Notes: generated by a model from the sequence alone, not told the origin. A DNA stretch of 64,000 nt from Eremophila alpestris peregrina (GCA_009792885.1 WMCF01000007.1:8025267-8089266), one strand, 5' to 3'. Numbered from the stretch's first letter, positions 27,801 to 41,305 are shown. Numbers and translations: made by a program.

Positions 27801-28160
27801 TGACTATGAATGTTAATAAATAGCTTATAATCTGACCAAACAAGAATACTTGTGAAATAAGAGTCTACTAAATTGCAGTGTAATGATACAATTTTTACTT
27901 TACAGAAGTCATTATTTAAAAGCCAGCATGTGTCATACAATGTTAGAAATGATACTGTGTTTATCTACCCCTCCAGAAAACAACTACTTGCTTGGTTTAT
28001 AGAATGTCTTGAAAGCATTTGAATAGTCAAAGGGAAGAATTATATTGAAGAATTTTCAAACATGGCACCATCTCCTCACCATTAGTGATTCTTTATTAGT
28101 TTGCTTTCTTAAAGTGTTAATTCCAGTTTCATTTTTTGGAACTTATAACTGGATCTTACT

Positions 28161-28166
<6 letters not shown>
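21840..28166. other. Non-coding AT-rich DNA, no gene seen
   Basis: There is no recognisable gene, RNA gene or repeat family over this 6 kb. The frames at 23655-23870, 24091-24310, 24766-24990, 25713-25940 and 26108-26782 are short and lack domains. Simple T runs occur near 26193-26203. Confidence 0.65.

Positions 28167-28192
<26 letters not shown>
28167..28192. repeat. (TA)13 microsatellite
   Basis: There are 26 bases of uninterrupted TA dinucleotide in an AT-rich setting. The length is typical of a polymorphic microsatellite. Confidence 0.95.
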
Positions 28193-28197
<5 letters not shown>

Positions 28198-31100
28198 ACA
28201 AAAAATTGTGACTAGTATTACTTAGTAGAAAATATTTTGTATGCAGTTTTTACTTTTCTTTCAGGATAGCTTTCTTATTCTTCCATAGTGTAAGAGGAAC
28301 TTCCAAGAAGACTGTAGTTTTAGTTCTTGCACAATCTATCTTGACAGAAATTGTGGATTCTTTTACTTATCTATTTTATCATACTAAGGGATGCTGACCC
28401 CTCAAGCCATAAATGCAATAGTGTGGGACTGACTGTTCTTCTGGATCGTGGATCCATGAGACAGCGTCCATCTTGTATCCCTGCTTTGACAGAGCCTCTT
28501 CACTCATTTCTGTCAGTCCAGAGTCTAATTCAGCACTGGAATTTCATCCTGTACATATTACAGAGCCATATATAGCTCCTTTAGGATCTAACCCTGCAAG
28601 ATATTCCACTTACATTAAAATCTTTGGAGAATGTTGCTGTATGCGGAAAGTTCAGGCTCCTCAGCTGCCCAAGTCCATATTTATAATAGAGTTGGTCAGA
28701 AATTGGAATACTTCCATAGAAGCATCATGGTCTTGGAAAACTGCAACTTTTGACAGCAAAATGGGCAATAGTTTTCTATAGTTCTAATGTGTATCTTCCA
28801 TCCAAAATAGTATCATTATTCTTTTAAGAAAGAATGTGCATTAAACAAGGACACCAGTTATAGGTGCATTATTCCTTTTCTGCACAAAAAATGTTCACTT
28901 TGTTGTGCCTACAATTACTCTTACCTATTTATTGTTGGGGTTTGATAATATTGATAAAGACAATGTTCTTAGACTCTCTCCACAAATTTTGCCTCATGGC
29001 ACAAGAGAGAGAGAGAAAAAAAGAGGTCTGTTTTCTGTTATATATACTCTTTTGATATTTTGCTTCTAGAGAAATATATCCTACCAGTATGTCTCTCACT
29101 ACAGATTTTTTTTTTTTGTCTCAATAGGCACCAGAAAACAAAGTCTATTAATGCAGTCTGGGTATTCTGAGGTGTGGTGCCTGCTGTAGTTCTTCATTGA
29201 AGAAAATGGAAATTATACCAATTTACAGTATGACTAATGCATATCAAACTAATACACCATGAAGAAGGTGTAAAGACTATAAATAGTAGGATATTTCTCT
29301 CAGATATTACAAAACATTGCAGTTATTGTACAAGTACCTGCTAAAGCTCCATCTGAATACCATTTATAAAACTGGTCACCTGTATTCAAGAAAAATTAAT
29401 TTGTAATAGAACAGCTGCTGAGGACTCTTGAAATGCTAAAGAGATAACTCAGCTTGTTTAGTCTACCAAAATATTGAGCTTCAAAAGTAATTGCATTGTT
29501 CTCAGCAAGTGCATACAAAACACAAATAAGGGAGAGAAAATTCACATATAAAATCATAATAAAATTTGAAAGAACAAATATATTTTAACAGGAGAAGAGG
29601 AACTTTGGAAATGAATTCTAACCATGTGACTGATAAAGTTGCAAAATTCTCTGTGCAGGAGCCCTCAATCTAAACTCAGAACTCTAATAGTTGCCATTCA
29701 GGTGTGCTGGCTAGACTATTGCACAGTTTTCAATTTTACCTCACAAACAGAATATTACTCAAATTTGGGTAGTGTAAAATCAAAATCCTTAAGTGCTTCA
29801 CATGTAACATCATCTGTTTCTTCCTGTGTGTCAGAAAGGGAACCATGAAACAGAACCAGAATACTGTTAGTTTCTTGATGTGGACTTCACCAATTGATTT
29901 TAGTTTAGGGATGTAAGAACATTTTCTATATAATATTTTGGGACTTCCTCACCAACATAATCCTGTTACAGGACCTTCTATTAAACGTACAACAAAAACA
30001 AAGGCAGGTTACTGTTCCCTCTTCCAGGACTCGTGGAAGGGGAGATGTGGAAGGGATTGGAGCTAGGACTGGCCACTCAGTCCCCAGAGCAACACATCCC
30101 ATTTGGTAAAAGTTGCTCTTTCCCTGGGCTGCTGCAGATTGGACCAGAGCAGGGAGCAAGGCTGCCACGACAGAGATTCTGACAACTCCACTTTCTGGCT
30201 ATGCCCAGGGTATTCATACTGAGGAGGCATAACTATTGCACTCCTACTTACCCCAGGCGATATATCTGACTAGGGGCTGAGTCAAAACTGAAATACACTT
30301 CACCACTTCACTCCTTCCTAAAGTAGCAAAGCTGATATAATTATGAATATCATTGATGGAAAATTTCATTCACTGACCCTTAAGCTGAAGAGTTCATACA
30401 GCATTCATTCCAATAATGTTGTCATTCTTATGCCCTTATAAATAGTATTCATTATAACTCCCTGAGTTTCACACTAGCACTGTCTGAAAAATACATGAAC
30501 AATGTAATTTAATTACAGAAACATAAAAGATATTAGGGATGATAAGTGTATTTTATGACCTTTAAAATGAAGCCAGACAATATTAATATAATTTCTGCTT
30601 TTTTATGCCTTGGTGAATGTCTTGAGTTTCAGAAAAAACCCTAAACTATTTTGATGGAAACTGATTCTTATTCCACATTAATGGGGATTTGCATTAATGG
30701 TGCTGTGAATGATATATCAGTTTTACAGTCACCACACAAGGTGCTAAGATCAACTTTCTCCAGGTCCTGTCATACAAAATTATACTAGAAAAGACAGAAA
30801 TTATTAATTTAATGACATATTAAAATACAACATAACTCCAGAATGTATTGAAATTAGTAGGTATGTTTGAAACCAAAATGAATTAAAACTATAAAATGCT
30901 ATGTGCAGATGATACTCTAATAACTATGCATCATATATAGCAGTATATATTGCTATATTGTGTATTGCAATATTGAATTCTTATTTACAGTAATTTACTA
31001 TTTCACTGTCAATAGAAATCTTTGCAAAAATAATCTCTGCCAAGCATTAGAATTCCAAAAATCACAAGAGTGGCTGACTAGAACTGCAAAATAAAGGTCA

Positions 31101-31501
31101 TATTGATGCTTTCTTACATTCCAGAATTTTTAATCTTTTTTTCCTTCCTTTTTTTTTTTTTTTCCCTCTTAAACAATGCACTGCATTAATTTGTTAACAA
31201 AATTGGGACTTTAACAGAGAGGACTAAATAGCATGGGCTGGCTCTATTATAACTGGCTTAGAAATAGTCTAGATTTAAATCAGAAAAGATAATTTGGTGC
31301 AGAAAGATTTCCATTTTTAGATGGTAGTGCTAATGTTAACATATCAATGATAAGTGACATTATTTACATAAAAATTATTTCTCATGTATTTTGAGTACTT
31401 TTACTTTACTAGCATTATTTTCATTTCAGAGATACTGGCAACCAGAGTTTTAAAATTCATATGTTATTTTTTTTTCCCCTTGGCAAGATCCCTTCTTTTA
31501 G
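28193..31501. other. Non-coding DNA, no gene seen
   Basis: Nothing family-like is visible. There is a GA-rich tract at about 29004-29020, a 15-base T run at 31149-31163, and an AT palindromic stretch at about 30934-30957 (ATATAGCA...TGCTATAT). The frames at 28351-28781 and 29639-30168 have no recognisable domains. Confidence 0.6.
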
Positions 31502-31551
31502 ACAACCTGATTGCCTTAGTTCAGTTATCATATGTAACAGTATATGCAAGG
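31502..31551 (+). other. Possible 50-base exon-like segment
   Basis: A pyrimidine-rich tract ending CTTCTTTTAG (to 31501) precedes this segment, and a strong donor-like GTAAGTA begins at 31552. Two of the three frames are open through the 50 bases. With no homology and no neighbouring exons, chance pairing of splice-like motifs is quite likely. Confidence 0.15.
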
Positions 31552-31789
31552 GTAAGTAAAAATCTCTCACAATAGCCTACAAGCTTAATTTAGCACTTGG
31601 AATGTTGTGTTTCTGATCTGCTGAAATTAAAAAAAAACACATCTTGGTAATGATATCTTTTTGCAGATGTTAAAATTGTAACTATGCAATAATTTTTAGC
31701 TGTGAATGTTAAAGACAGCAGGTATGTCCCAAGTAACAAACAATACTAGATTTTCTTTCCCTTTTTTCCAGTTCCTTTTTCAAGAATTC
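31552..31789. other. Non-coding DNA, nothing seen
   Basis: AT-rich sequence without recognisable features. Confidence 0.6.
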
Positions 31790-31816
31790 CTTTCAGTGTT
31801 GGTCCAGCACTGAAAG
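31790..31816. repeat. Short hairpin, 12-bp arms
   Basis: CTTTCAGTGTTG at 31790-31801 pairs with CAGCACTGAAAG at 31805-31816 across a 3-base loop, with one G-T wobble position. It is small and isolated. No pyrimidine-tract terminator logic applies in a vertebrate nuclear genome. Confidence 0.75.
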
Positions 31817-34800
31817 AAGATTAGGTGCCTCTACTATTATTGCTTAGCTGTTATTGTCTAGTTGGATGACAAGAAATCAGGAGAGAAATGTCATGGTGAG
31901 GACTCCTCATGTCCTCATGGAGTGCTCAGGGATTATATAATCTGTAATTAATTTCTTTTTCCTTTCTTAACTGTAAGTCACCTTGAGGCCATCAGGCATC
32001 AAATGAGCAGAACAATTTTTTCTGCTTGGAAAGGGAGATATCTGGATGACTTGCATAACATACCAAATAACTGCTGGCATCCAACTGTAATTTTTATTGT
32101 TGCTGCTATTCAATTTGCTAAATAAAAGTTGCTTTTCTCTTTTGCATATATTGTGCCTGAGCCTGTCTTTGGCTTTACTGTGCAAGTCTATATTTGCAGC
32201 AGACAGAAACCCATGTGTTGATCACTTATTATCTCTTTTTTGTTATGGTGTAAGTATATTACCTTTTCTCTCAGTGGATAAGCACTTCACTCACGAGCTT
32301 TCTGAAGCTGTGCTGCAACAGCTTAATTCTGCTTATAACCTAGTTTGAGGCTTTAAAATCTACTTGTAAATTGATTTTCACACTGTCAGCTGAAGATCTT
32401 TCCCTGATGCCTTCTTCTCCAAAGTCATGGCAAATATACTTTGTTTAATAATAGTCACTGCTTGTGATAACAGTTACCATCTCTCTATAGAAAGGAAAAT
32501 TTCACTTACCTTGTTCATGGGATCTGGATACACATCAGTCCTACTTAGCTGTTAATTTGAAGAGCAAAACATTTTATCAACTCTCCAAAATGAAGAGGTA
32601 TTCAGATGGAATAAATATCAATATATCCTAAGGTCTGGAATACCACTTCACATGAATACACATTTGAATATTTGATTACATGCTAAATATACTAATCACT
32701 AAGAACAGTGTGAAAAATGTGATTTTCACTCTACAATTAGTCCTGTATAAATGTATACGCTAGGGGAATTAATTACTAATAGAAAAAATATTCTCATTTC
32801 TAGAGTTACAGAGAAACGTATTATTTTTCTATGTGAAATCTCACTTTATAATACCTAATATATGTTTTAACTATCAAAACACTATATAAGTACCACTAGA
32901 GAAAGGAGATTTCTGCATTAACTCTAAGTGAGCTTTGGATCATTTATATCCACTGAGGTTTATTCACCCTTCCAAGCAAGGTTAAAGGTTCCTCTACAGT
33001 GTCAGGACTGGGCTGCTGGGTCGCCTCTTCCTTGCCTCCACCCTGGAACTTGGATCTCTTTCATTTTGCTTTATGAAAGTTAAAATGATAAACAATTTCA
33101 CATATGCAAAAGGCATTTGTTAGCATCTGCATCTTCCTTTCTCAATACACAACCTTCTTGTTGGTGTCTGTGAAAATGCTGTGCTAAAGAGTGAAAGGGA
33201 CTCTTCCATCAGCTCTTAGCACTGTGCTGTAACTGCGGCTGTGAATGTGGTAGAAAGACTTGGACACAGACAACTGCTCTTGTTTACACTGCAAATGCTC
33301 TGTAATCACAGCAGTGAAACAAATTGGATTACGTTGATCTCCCCTTTTTCTACTGTGTTCAGGATAATTATGAAGTTATATTCTTTGAAAACACTCAAAA
33401 GCTTATTCATGGTCAGCTTGCACAACTATTTCCTGGCACCTGATAAACAAGGTTTACACCTTTTTGGAAGAAATAGGCCCAAACTAACACAGTATCCATC
33501 TGACCATAACAAAGAGGAAGAAGAGGAATATCACTTTGGCCCAGAAGTAAGAAGCTTGAGGGAAATCTTTATAACCAGAGTTTTTAAAAAGTACCTTTTA
33601 ATCCCAAATGGAGCAGAATAGTGAAGAAAGTCATAAGGAAATGCAAGAAATAAATTCATTAAGAACAGCAGCAGCTCAAAATAGAAGTTAACAAGATAGC
33701 AGGCAATCATTCCAACTCACAGAATATTAAGAAAGAAATAAATGCATGTCATAATCAGGATAGAGATAGACATCTATTTAGATGTGCAATCATAGTGGTT
33801 GCCCCAGTTTCCTTATTTTGAAGATGTCAGGGTTGCTTCCGTTCAAGCGAGTTGGAATACTGTGAATTTGTTGGGGTTTTTTCCCCCCTACAATTAGCTA
33901 TTCTTTAGATTAATGAATATCTTCGGTGTTGGCACATTATTCTCATCTTAACAACATTTTGCTGTTGTTGATAGAAAATGTACAGGCTTTGAATATGTAT
34001 GAATGTATGGTACCTGGCACAATGGGCACTTAACTGGGACACCTGGGGGCTAGTAGTATAAAAATAGAGGAGGAAATAGACTTATCCACAGCCAAAGAAA
34101 TCCCTGAAGTGTAGATCCATCAAACTGCAGAATTTTAACTAAAATGTCTCCTTCAGCTATAATTCACATGTCAGTTTTCAGAATGGACAAATAATTTGTA
34201 GACAGGAGTTTGGTTTTATTATTTTTTTTTAAGTATGGAATTGAACACAGAACTCAGGTTCAGGGCAGATTTTTTTTTCCTGGGGTACAGTAGCTATATG
34301 CCGATAGGCACTTAACATAAAATTCTGGTTTTAGTCTGGATTTACTTATTGCAGTTATTCCAAAGCATATAAAAACCCCTACTCATATTTTTAATAAATT
34401 GTTCCAGTCAGTTCCTAATGTTAGTACAGCTCATTAATATCAGCTGTCTCCTGCACTCTCTTCCACTTTCAAAATTAATTAAGCCAGTGGCACATTAGCT
34501 GGAAAGAAGGGGCCAAGCTTTTTTTATGCTGAAAACAATAAGAACATAAATCAAGAGGAGCAATCCTAATGTTTTGGAATTGACCTTATGAAGGGGGTAC
34601 TTTGCCAAAAGACAACAGCGTCTGTTCATATGGAAGCAACAAACATAAGAAGTGAAAGGAACACATCCAGTTCTCTCTCAAATATTGTGGAAACACTGCT
34701 CATTGCTCGCAATCACCTGCCACATCAAGAACCCTCTTTGGTGCCCATTATCCCATCCATTGTACCATTAACAGTCAGTTTCCTTTTGCCTTGTAATTTT

Positions 34801-37219
34801 TCACCCACCAACAAACTTGGAATCTTTATTTGAATAGAAAGATACATAATATTATTATGATAACTGATATGGTATTTCCCATTTTTGTCTGCTAAATTTT
34901 TTTAAAGTAAAGTTAGCCTCCTGGACCATATAATCTTTTATAAATATAAGTATATTTACACATGAACACTATCTCTGAATCAGCTTAAAACAGCTGCAGC
35001 AGGTTGATGCATTAGATAGTTGCAGAAGCTTGGAAAAGGACTGGTTTTTTTCTGCAGCTGTTGAAACAGTTGGTAGCATGTATAAGAAAGCAATGTTTGG
35101 AAAACTGACATTTCATTGGATTTTTATTCACATCTCACTGATGAAATGGTGGCACACCTTCCCCTGTGGGTGAGCCCCTAGCAGATCCACAGCTGCAGGC
35201 AGTGTTTGGGCTGCAGGCTGGGAGCAGGAAACCGCTGCTGTGTGGTGCCTGGGAGTTATGCTGAGGATGCTTCTTTGGGTACACAACTGGAGAAGGCTTT
35301 CCCTTGCATGCTGGAGGCTGCTGCAGGACTCCAGCTCTTTGCTCATCCTGCACAGCTACCAGGCTATAATTCCCAGCCCTGCTGAGGCAGCATCTCCCAG
35401 GAGGGAAGGAATGGGGGAGCCCTGCAGTCTAAGCACAACCTGAAGGGTACTGGGACCTGACTTTTCACCAGCCTTTCCTCCTGAAGCCAAGGATCAGGAA
35501 GGATTCCATTATCTATCTCCAACAGTTCCTGTTGACTTTCCAGATTTATTTCCAAATGCAACCTGCCTCTAGTCTCCCCCATTATCCCTCAGGAGGAACA
35601 AGATTTCTGATTTGTAGTTAAAACACTTTGGATGATGTGTCAGACAGATGCTTACCAACCCTTGGGGACTGACTTTGATCACAGGTTCTGAATATATTGC
35701 TGATTGATATTTAAAGTAATAATTCAAGAGACCCTTTTCCCCGAAGCTTACATGCCTTTGTAGATCTGTGAGAACTGATTATGTTCTGTCTGTATCCTTG
35801 TGATCTGTCTTTTGTGATTTAGTTTAAGTGAGGAGTGAGACAACCTTTCTCGTATCTCCCGTGACACAGCCCTCTCTTTCCCTTCCTCTTGGTCCCATAT
35901 CACCTGTCTCATGTAAAAGCACCTGAATTTCTGCTCAGGACTAGGCTCCTCCTCCATTCCTCCATTTCTGAATACTCTGGTGATATCCACAGAATATGCT
36001 GGAAAAAAATACCAAACAGATTTGACAGTCTGGACTCTTCATTAGCAGAAAGTGTTTGGGAAAGGTATTGTTCTGGTTACCAAGCTAAAAGATTTCTTTC
36101 AGGACCCTTTCTTTGCTGGATATCACTGAGAGCACCCACTCCAGTGTGTGACCTTCAACAGACCTTCTGCAGTAATTCTGCTCAGACAAAGGCCTGAGTG
36201 ACATTTGGGTACAATTTGGAGTCAATGTAAGAGGCTCAATCTTTCCTTCCCTTAAAAGGCTTCCTTCTGGAGGACTGTGGCAAAAGTTGACTAAAGCAAC
36301 TAACAGAGTTTTTGCCAAACACAGCATGTTCTGTTGATTCCTCAAAGGTACCAAACATTCAGGATAAAGAGGGCTGATTGCTGATGCACCTGTATTATTT
36401 AGACCTTTTAATGTTGCTTAGCCAGCTTCCACTCTGACAGAGTCATCCCAAAGCGCTTATCACTGCACTCTTCCAGCAGCCTTTCAGCCCACCATGTTCC
36501 TTCTCTTTAAAGGAGTTGGGATTGTGCATGGTTCCTTGTGTGTTCTTTAATATAGCCTTGAGACTAATAAAACTGGGATGCAGCAGATAATAAGTACTTT
36601 CTTGTTCCCTTACGATGACACATTATCCTGCCACTGCTTTTAATGGATCTAATTGTGCAGCCTACCACCTCCAAAAAGCTACCAGGACTTTTAAGAGCAG
36701 AATCCTGCTTTTATTTGAGTAAAAACAGTGTTAAAAACATCTTTTAAAACAGAACAATTTGGGAGTAGTTAAGAGAGACAGAATGAAAGGCATCCCAAAC
36801 ATGCACCCTGAAGGGCAGCCTCTTCTAGGTTTTCCCTCAGCCTGGAGGCCCTTCAGGGACTTCCTGTGCTGTGGCTATCCAATCCCCATGCAGCTCCACA
36901 CCACATTATCTGCTTCCAGGAACACCACTTCTTCTCATCCCAGAGTTGCCTTTCACTCATCTCATCATTTCTCAATATTTGCAATGTCCAGTCTCCCCGT
37001 GGGACACATCCTGCCCTGGGGAAGCTTCCCTTCCCAGCAAATTCAGCCAGCACCCGCAGGGTGCCAGGGCAGGGAATGGGACAACTGACTAAAAAATTCC
37101 TGTTTTATTCTGGGATTTAACCTTAATCCAAGCATTTCTTACTTAAATGTATCAGGCACAGCAAACACAAAAAAGTAAATGCTTTTCATGGTCCTAAATA
37201 TGAGAAAACTAATCTGAGT
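31817..37219. other. Non-coding DNA with two GC-richer patches, no gene seen
   Basis: The longest plus frame, 33241-33621 (126 codons), has a glutamate run (EEEEEY near residue 93) but no recognisable family and no splice context. GC-richer patches at about 35130-35460 and 36760-37090 carry overlapping frames on both strands. I could not match them to a gene or repeat. A possible LTR-tail-like stretch (AATAAAAG followed by GTGCCTGAGCCTGTC) lies at about 32122-32170 and is too weak to call. Confidence 0.5.
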
Positions 37220-37310
37220 TTATATATATAGATGTTTATGTAAATATATATGCATATATACATATATTTTGCATGAATGCAAAATGAGATATATTGATAT
37301 ACATAGAATG
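37220..37310. repeat. AT-rich simple sequence with 9-bp hairpin
   Basis: Interrupted TA/CATATA runs are visible. Within them ATTTTGCAT (37266-37274) and ATGCAAAAT (37277-37285) form a perfect 9-bp inverted repeat with a 2-base loop. Confidence 0.8.
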
Positions 37311-39749
37311 TCAAAAGCAAAAGAAAATAATTGTGACAGGATGAAAAATTTTTGTGATAAGAAACAACTTTATTTCTATGTTGAAAATATTTGGGGGGGA
37401 AAAAATGACAAAGACCCTGAATAAAGACCATTCATAGAACTAAAGGATGCATATGGTGATGCTGACAACAGCTACTCTCACATATAGTCCAGACCCTGTG
37501 TTCTGTACATCCCTCTGTGCCCACACCCCATGGTGCCTGACCCAAATTCAGTTACCCTCTGACTTACCAGATTTTCTGTACCTCCAGAGCATGCTAAATA
37601 CCTTATAATACAAAATTCTGAGATAAGCTAGTTTCAGTTTCAGCTGGTGATGCTTTTCTACTTAAATATTCAGTGGTTGAGAGAGACAACAGCATATCAA
37701 CTTAATTGTGGGGTATATTTAATTGAAATTCTTGATCTGAACAACATTTTCATGTTTCAAATCCAAACATCTGTCTGAAAGATATTGAAAAGGCAGCATT
37801 TGTTCAGGATCTGCTGTTATTACAGGCCACTGAGTTCAGAAGACAAAGTCTGTCATACTTGGGGGAATGAATGAAGTACTGTTAAAGCCATCAGCTTCTA
37901 GAGTCGGTCTTCTTGATGCATATCCAACACTTACAGGGTCACAGTCAAGGGGAGATACTGAGTGTAACCACCCCAATATACATCATAGTGTTGTAAGAAG
38001 GAGTCCTTGTTACAATAAGGGATTAATACCTTTCAAGAAGGGGAGAAATTGATTTTGTGCCTCCATCAACCAAGATGAATGCCCTAACCAGGCAGGAAGA
38101 GAAAGAAATAGGATCTGTATCACTTTCTTCCAAGCTTTATTAATCTACTCTTTCCTACTTTTTTTAGTAGAAGAACCTATCAAGTGATTTTAAGTGAACT
38201 GAACTATTTTTGAATAATTATTTTATCAAGAAGGACAACCTTTCCTGTGTTACACCAAAGCTCCTATGCTGAATATAGGCAGTTAACTGATTTCTCCCTG
38301 AAAAGAACAGTTTTCCACCTGTTCTGAAATTTTATGGAATAGGATACTTAAGGCTCACATCTGTCATCTTGTTACCCTGTCTTCCAGTCTTAACAGTCTT
38401 CATAAACTCCTTTTAACTATTCAGGCAGCCTACAGCAATACACCATTGGAACACAGTAAATCACACAGGACTCACAAAGTTAACACAGTCTGCCAGATAA
38501 TCTCAGCCATAAAATAATAATGCTACTTCATTAAGAAATAATCCATTTAAAGACTAGGTATTAATGCACTAAATGGTTTTGCATAGAATTCATATTACAA
38601 TGAAACCTTTAATTTCTTGCTCTTTAATATTAAGTTATAATGAAATGAGAACAAAGTATCATTTTAAAACTTCTAGTTTGAAGTTATGCTTTAGTTGCAA
38701 TGAGACACCTAGCAAATTTCTCAAAAGTTTAATTTAATTACTTAAGTCATGAAAAAGATGGCTTAAGTTTCAAGTGACATCTATCACAATTACACATATG
38801 CACTGACTCCCACTCACCACTAAGATCAGCACATTGTGAATGATAACTCCTCATTGAGACATACCACTAGGAGACATTTGAGGACAAATATTTACGAACA
38901 GCCAAAGCTTCATTTAAATGAATGAAACACACTACTTACAGCAGCAAAACTACTGACCTTCATATTTTAACTTCCAATTTTTTTGTGTTCTAATGAAAAT
39001 GCATGTTTTAAAATACATCCTGTTTTGTAAATAGATGCTGCTTTGTATACAGATTCTCGTAAAATATATTTTTCCTACTATAAAAGCTGAACCAGCCTCA
39101 GTCAACCTGTCAACCAAAATTTTTTAGCTTAACCTAAGCATAAGATCTTTGAGCCAAACAGAAGATTGGACCATTATAATATTGGACAGGGAGCTTTAAG
39201 GCTGCAATTCAGTTGTCGCTAACAATAGCTTTTACTGTGGAAAAAACAGCAATAATAGTAAATTTCATTTATGAAGTGCAGCTCGCAGAGTTCCAGGGAG
39301 TTTTGCATCCCAAGCAAGTAAAAGCAGCACAAGAAATAGATCTTTTAAATTCTGCTTTAAAAAGCCAAATCCACAACAGCTTTCCAAATATAAATGGGAA
39401 TTTCATTTCATTGTAAAACATACAGTAAAGGCTCAGACACTCACAGTCTTCAAAGTATTTTTAGGACACAGTCATGAACTGGGATATTCTGACCTAAAAA
39501 TTATACCAATGGGAAAGGGAATAAAAGAAAAACTGAAGAACTAGGACCCACTATTGCCAGAGTCCTTGTAAAAATAGATAAAGAAATGCAGATCTTTAGA
39601 ATTGAAAACATAATCAAAAGAAGGAAACCACTACTGTATTTTTGGCATTTTTCTTATATCTATAATTCTGAAGAAAAAGATTTATTTTGGCAAATCAATA
39701 GACCAGACCATATATACATGTTATATGTATGTCATATTTATATTTATGT
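37311..39749. other. Non-coding AT-rich DNA, no gene seen
   Basis: No gene or repeat is recognisable. The stretch at about 39150-39420 contains a 67-codon plus frame (39213-39416) without known domains. It could equally be a conserved non-coding block, but I cannot test that here. Confidence 0.55.
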
Positions 39750-40240
39750 GTCCCTAGTGAGTTCTGCAGGGCTCCATCTGAGGCCTGTGCCCTTCAACAT
39801 CTTCACAAATGACTTGATGCAGGACTGGAAGGGATACTGAGAGAGTTTGCAGACAATACAAAACTAGGAGGAGCTTGACTCCCTCAAGGGCAGAGAGGTC
39901 CTGAGGAGACTTGGATAAAAAACAGGACTGGGCAGTCACCAACTCTATGAAGTTCATTAAGGGAAAGTGCTGGATTCTGCACCTGGAATGAGGAAATCCT
40001 GGAAAATCTGGGAGGTTTAGGTTGGATATGAGAAAAGTTTCTTCACCCAGAGAGTGTTTGGATACTGGAACAGGCTCTCCAGAGAAGTTGTCACAGCACC
40101 AATCCTGGCTGAGTTCAAGTGTTTGGACAGCATTTTCAGGAAAATGCTGTGACTCTTAGGGATGGTCCTGTGCAGGGTAAGGAGTTGGACTCAAAGATCC
40201 TTGTGGGTCCCTTCCAACTCAGCATATTCTGTGTTTCTTG
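39750..40240 (+). mobile_element. CR1 LINE fragment: end of RT plus 3' terminus
   Basis: This is a 5'-truncated CR1 non-LTR retrotransposon. The first part encodes a degraded reverse transcriptase end. PVPFNIFTNDL (about 39788-39820) matches the CR1 GPVLFNIFINDL block, and FADNTKLGG (about 39846-39872) is the FADD catalytic box with its second Asp changed to Asn. Stops interrupt the frame. After an internal deletion near 40010, the 3' part is classic avian CR1: GGTTGGATATGAG, TTCTTCACC, CTGGAACAGGCTC, GTTTGGACA, GGATGGTCCTGTGCAGGG, then CCTTGTGGGTCCCTTCCAACTC and an ATATTCTGTG remnant of the terminal octamer repeat. Divergence is moderate, so it is younger than the copy near 7.3 kb. This is the strongest evidence that the DNA is avian. 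Confidence 0.93.
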
Positions 40241-40814
40241 GTATCTTATATCAAGGGAAAATTAATTTTTTTTAAAAAGTTTGACTTGTGATTCTGAAAG
40301 TATGTTGCTCTGGTCCTTGAGAGCAACCACATATTAAGAAAAAAGTGTATTCCTTCCTATGATGTGAACAGAATATGCACTTCTGATGCTGCACCTGTAT
40401 TCAGATTTCTACCCTGAAAGAACCAGATTTGTTGTGCTATGACCAAATCCTAATCATTAACCAGTTTGTGTGCCATAATCTGTAATCTTTTAGCTCTATC
40501 TGTAGAAACCAGCTAAAATCACAAGGATTTTACATAATGTCATCACTTTGTCTTAGTCATTTTATCTGGACAAATCGATACTTATTTCTAAGTGACAAGT
40601 TCTATCAGAAAATCACTATTTATGAATCACTGAAAAAAATTTATAATGTTGATATGTTGCAGGTGAAGAGCTCCAGTGCTCTGTTTACTTGATCTGTATG
40701 AAAGTTAAAGAATAAACAAACATCTTTTCAAGTACATAACTGAGTATTGTATTTTTATTCTTTTTCTGTATTGGAATGCATATTACATAGGTAAATGAGG
40801 CAGCAGAGAATGCA
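40241..40814. other. Non-coding DNA between CR1 and solo LTR
   Basis: AT-rich sequence with no recognisable feature. The solo LTR's 5-bp target duplication begins just after it. Confidence 0.6.
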
Positions 40815-40819
40815 CCATG
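40815..40819. repeat. Target-site duplication (left), CCATG
   Basis: The same five bases recur at 41361-41365, immediately after the LTR's terminal CA. The pair shows that the element inserted by retroviral integration and that no large rearrangement has occurred since. Confidence 0.88.
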
Positions 40820-41102
40820 TGTCCTAGGTTGCAATGTAAGATGTGCCCAAAGTATGTATTCTATTACCATCTTCATGGGTTGTTGGAACCAGGTGGGGCA
40901 GTGTTTTCCCTGCCCCCTCCCTCCGGACTATCTGCTGTTAATGGCCCATCAATGCCCTGGCCAATGACTCACAGGTAACTCCCCTCGGGAGCTGTCTCTG
41001 CTGAATGGGCAATCAAGGACCCATTGTATGACTCACAGAATGACATCAGCCCATTGGGAGATGCTCTGCCCAGGGGGGAGGAGCCAAGCATTCCCACCTG
41101 GA

Positions 41103-41108
41103 TATAAT
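41103..41108 (+). promoter_or_regulatory. TATA-like box of the solo LTR
   Basis: TATAAT sits about 200 bp upstream of the ATTAAA signal within the LTR, a plausible U3 promoter position. Activity is not implied. Confidence 0.4.
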
Positions 41109-41305
41109 CTGCAGTTTGGGACAGCACAGGCACCGACTGAATTCCCAGAGGAGAGGAGCTGCCAGATCTTTCTACAGGGATCACTGCTGCTTTATTCGGA
41201 CTGCTACCACCACCCTAACAAACAGGGTGTCAGGTTGTATTCTGACTCTGCCAAGGGTCTTTTTGTTTGTTCCTTTTACTATTACATTTCTTTTATAGCT
41301 TTCCT

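Noticed and set aside
32122..32170. AATAAAAG followed by GTGCCTGAGCCTGTCTTTGG, like an ERVL LTR tail
   Set aside because: Too short and uncertain. No LTR start or flanking duplication could be identified upstream.
33241..33621. 126-codon plus-strand open frame
   Set aside because: No recognisable family, promoter or splice context. The glutamate run comes from a GAA/GAG-rich tract, and a frame of this length is expected by chance in 64 kb.
35128..35582. GC-richer patch with frames on both strands as a coding exon or CpG island
   Set aside because: CpG is still sparse, the frames overlap on opposite strands and no domain or repeat family is recognisable.
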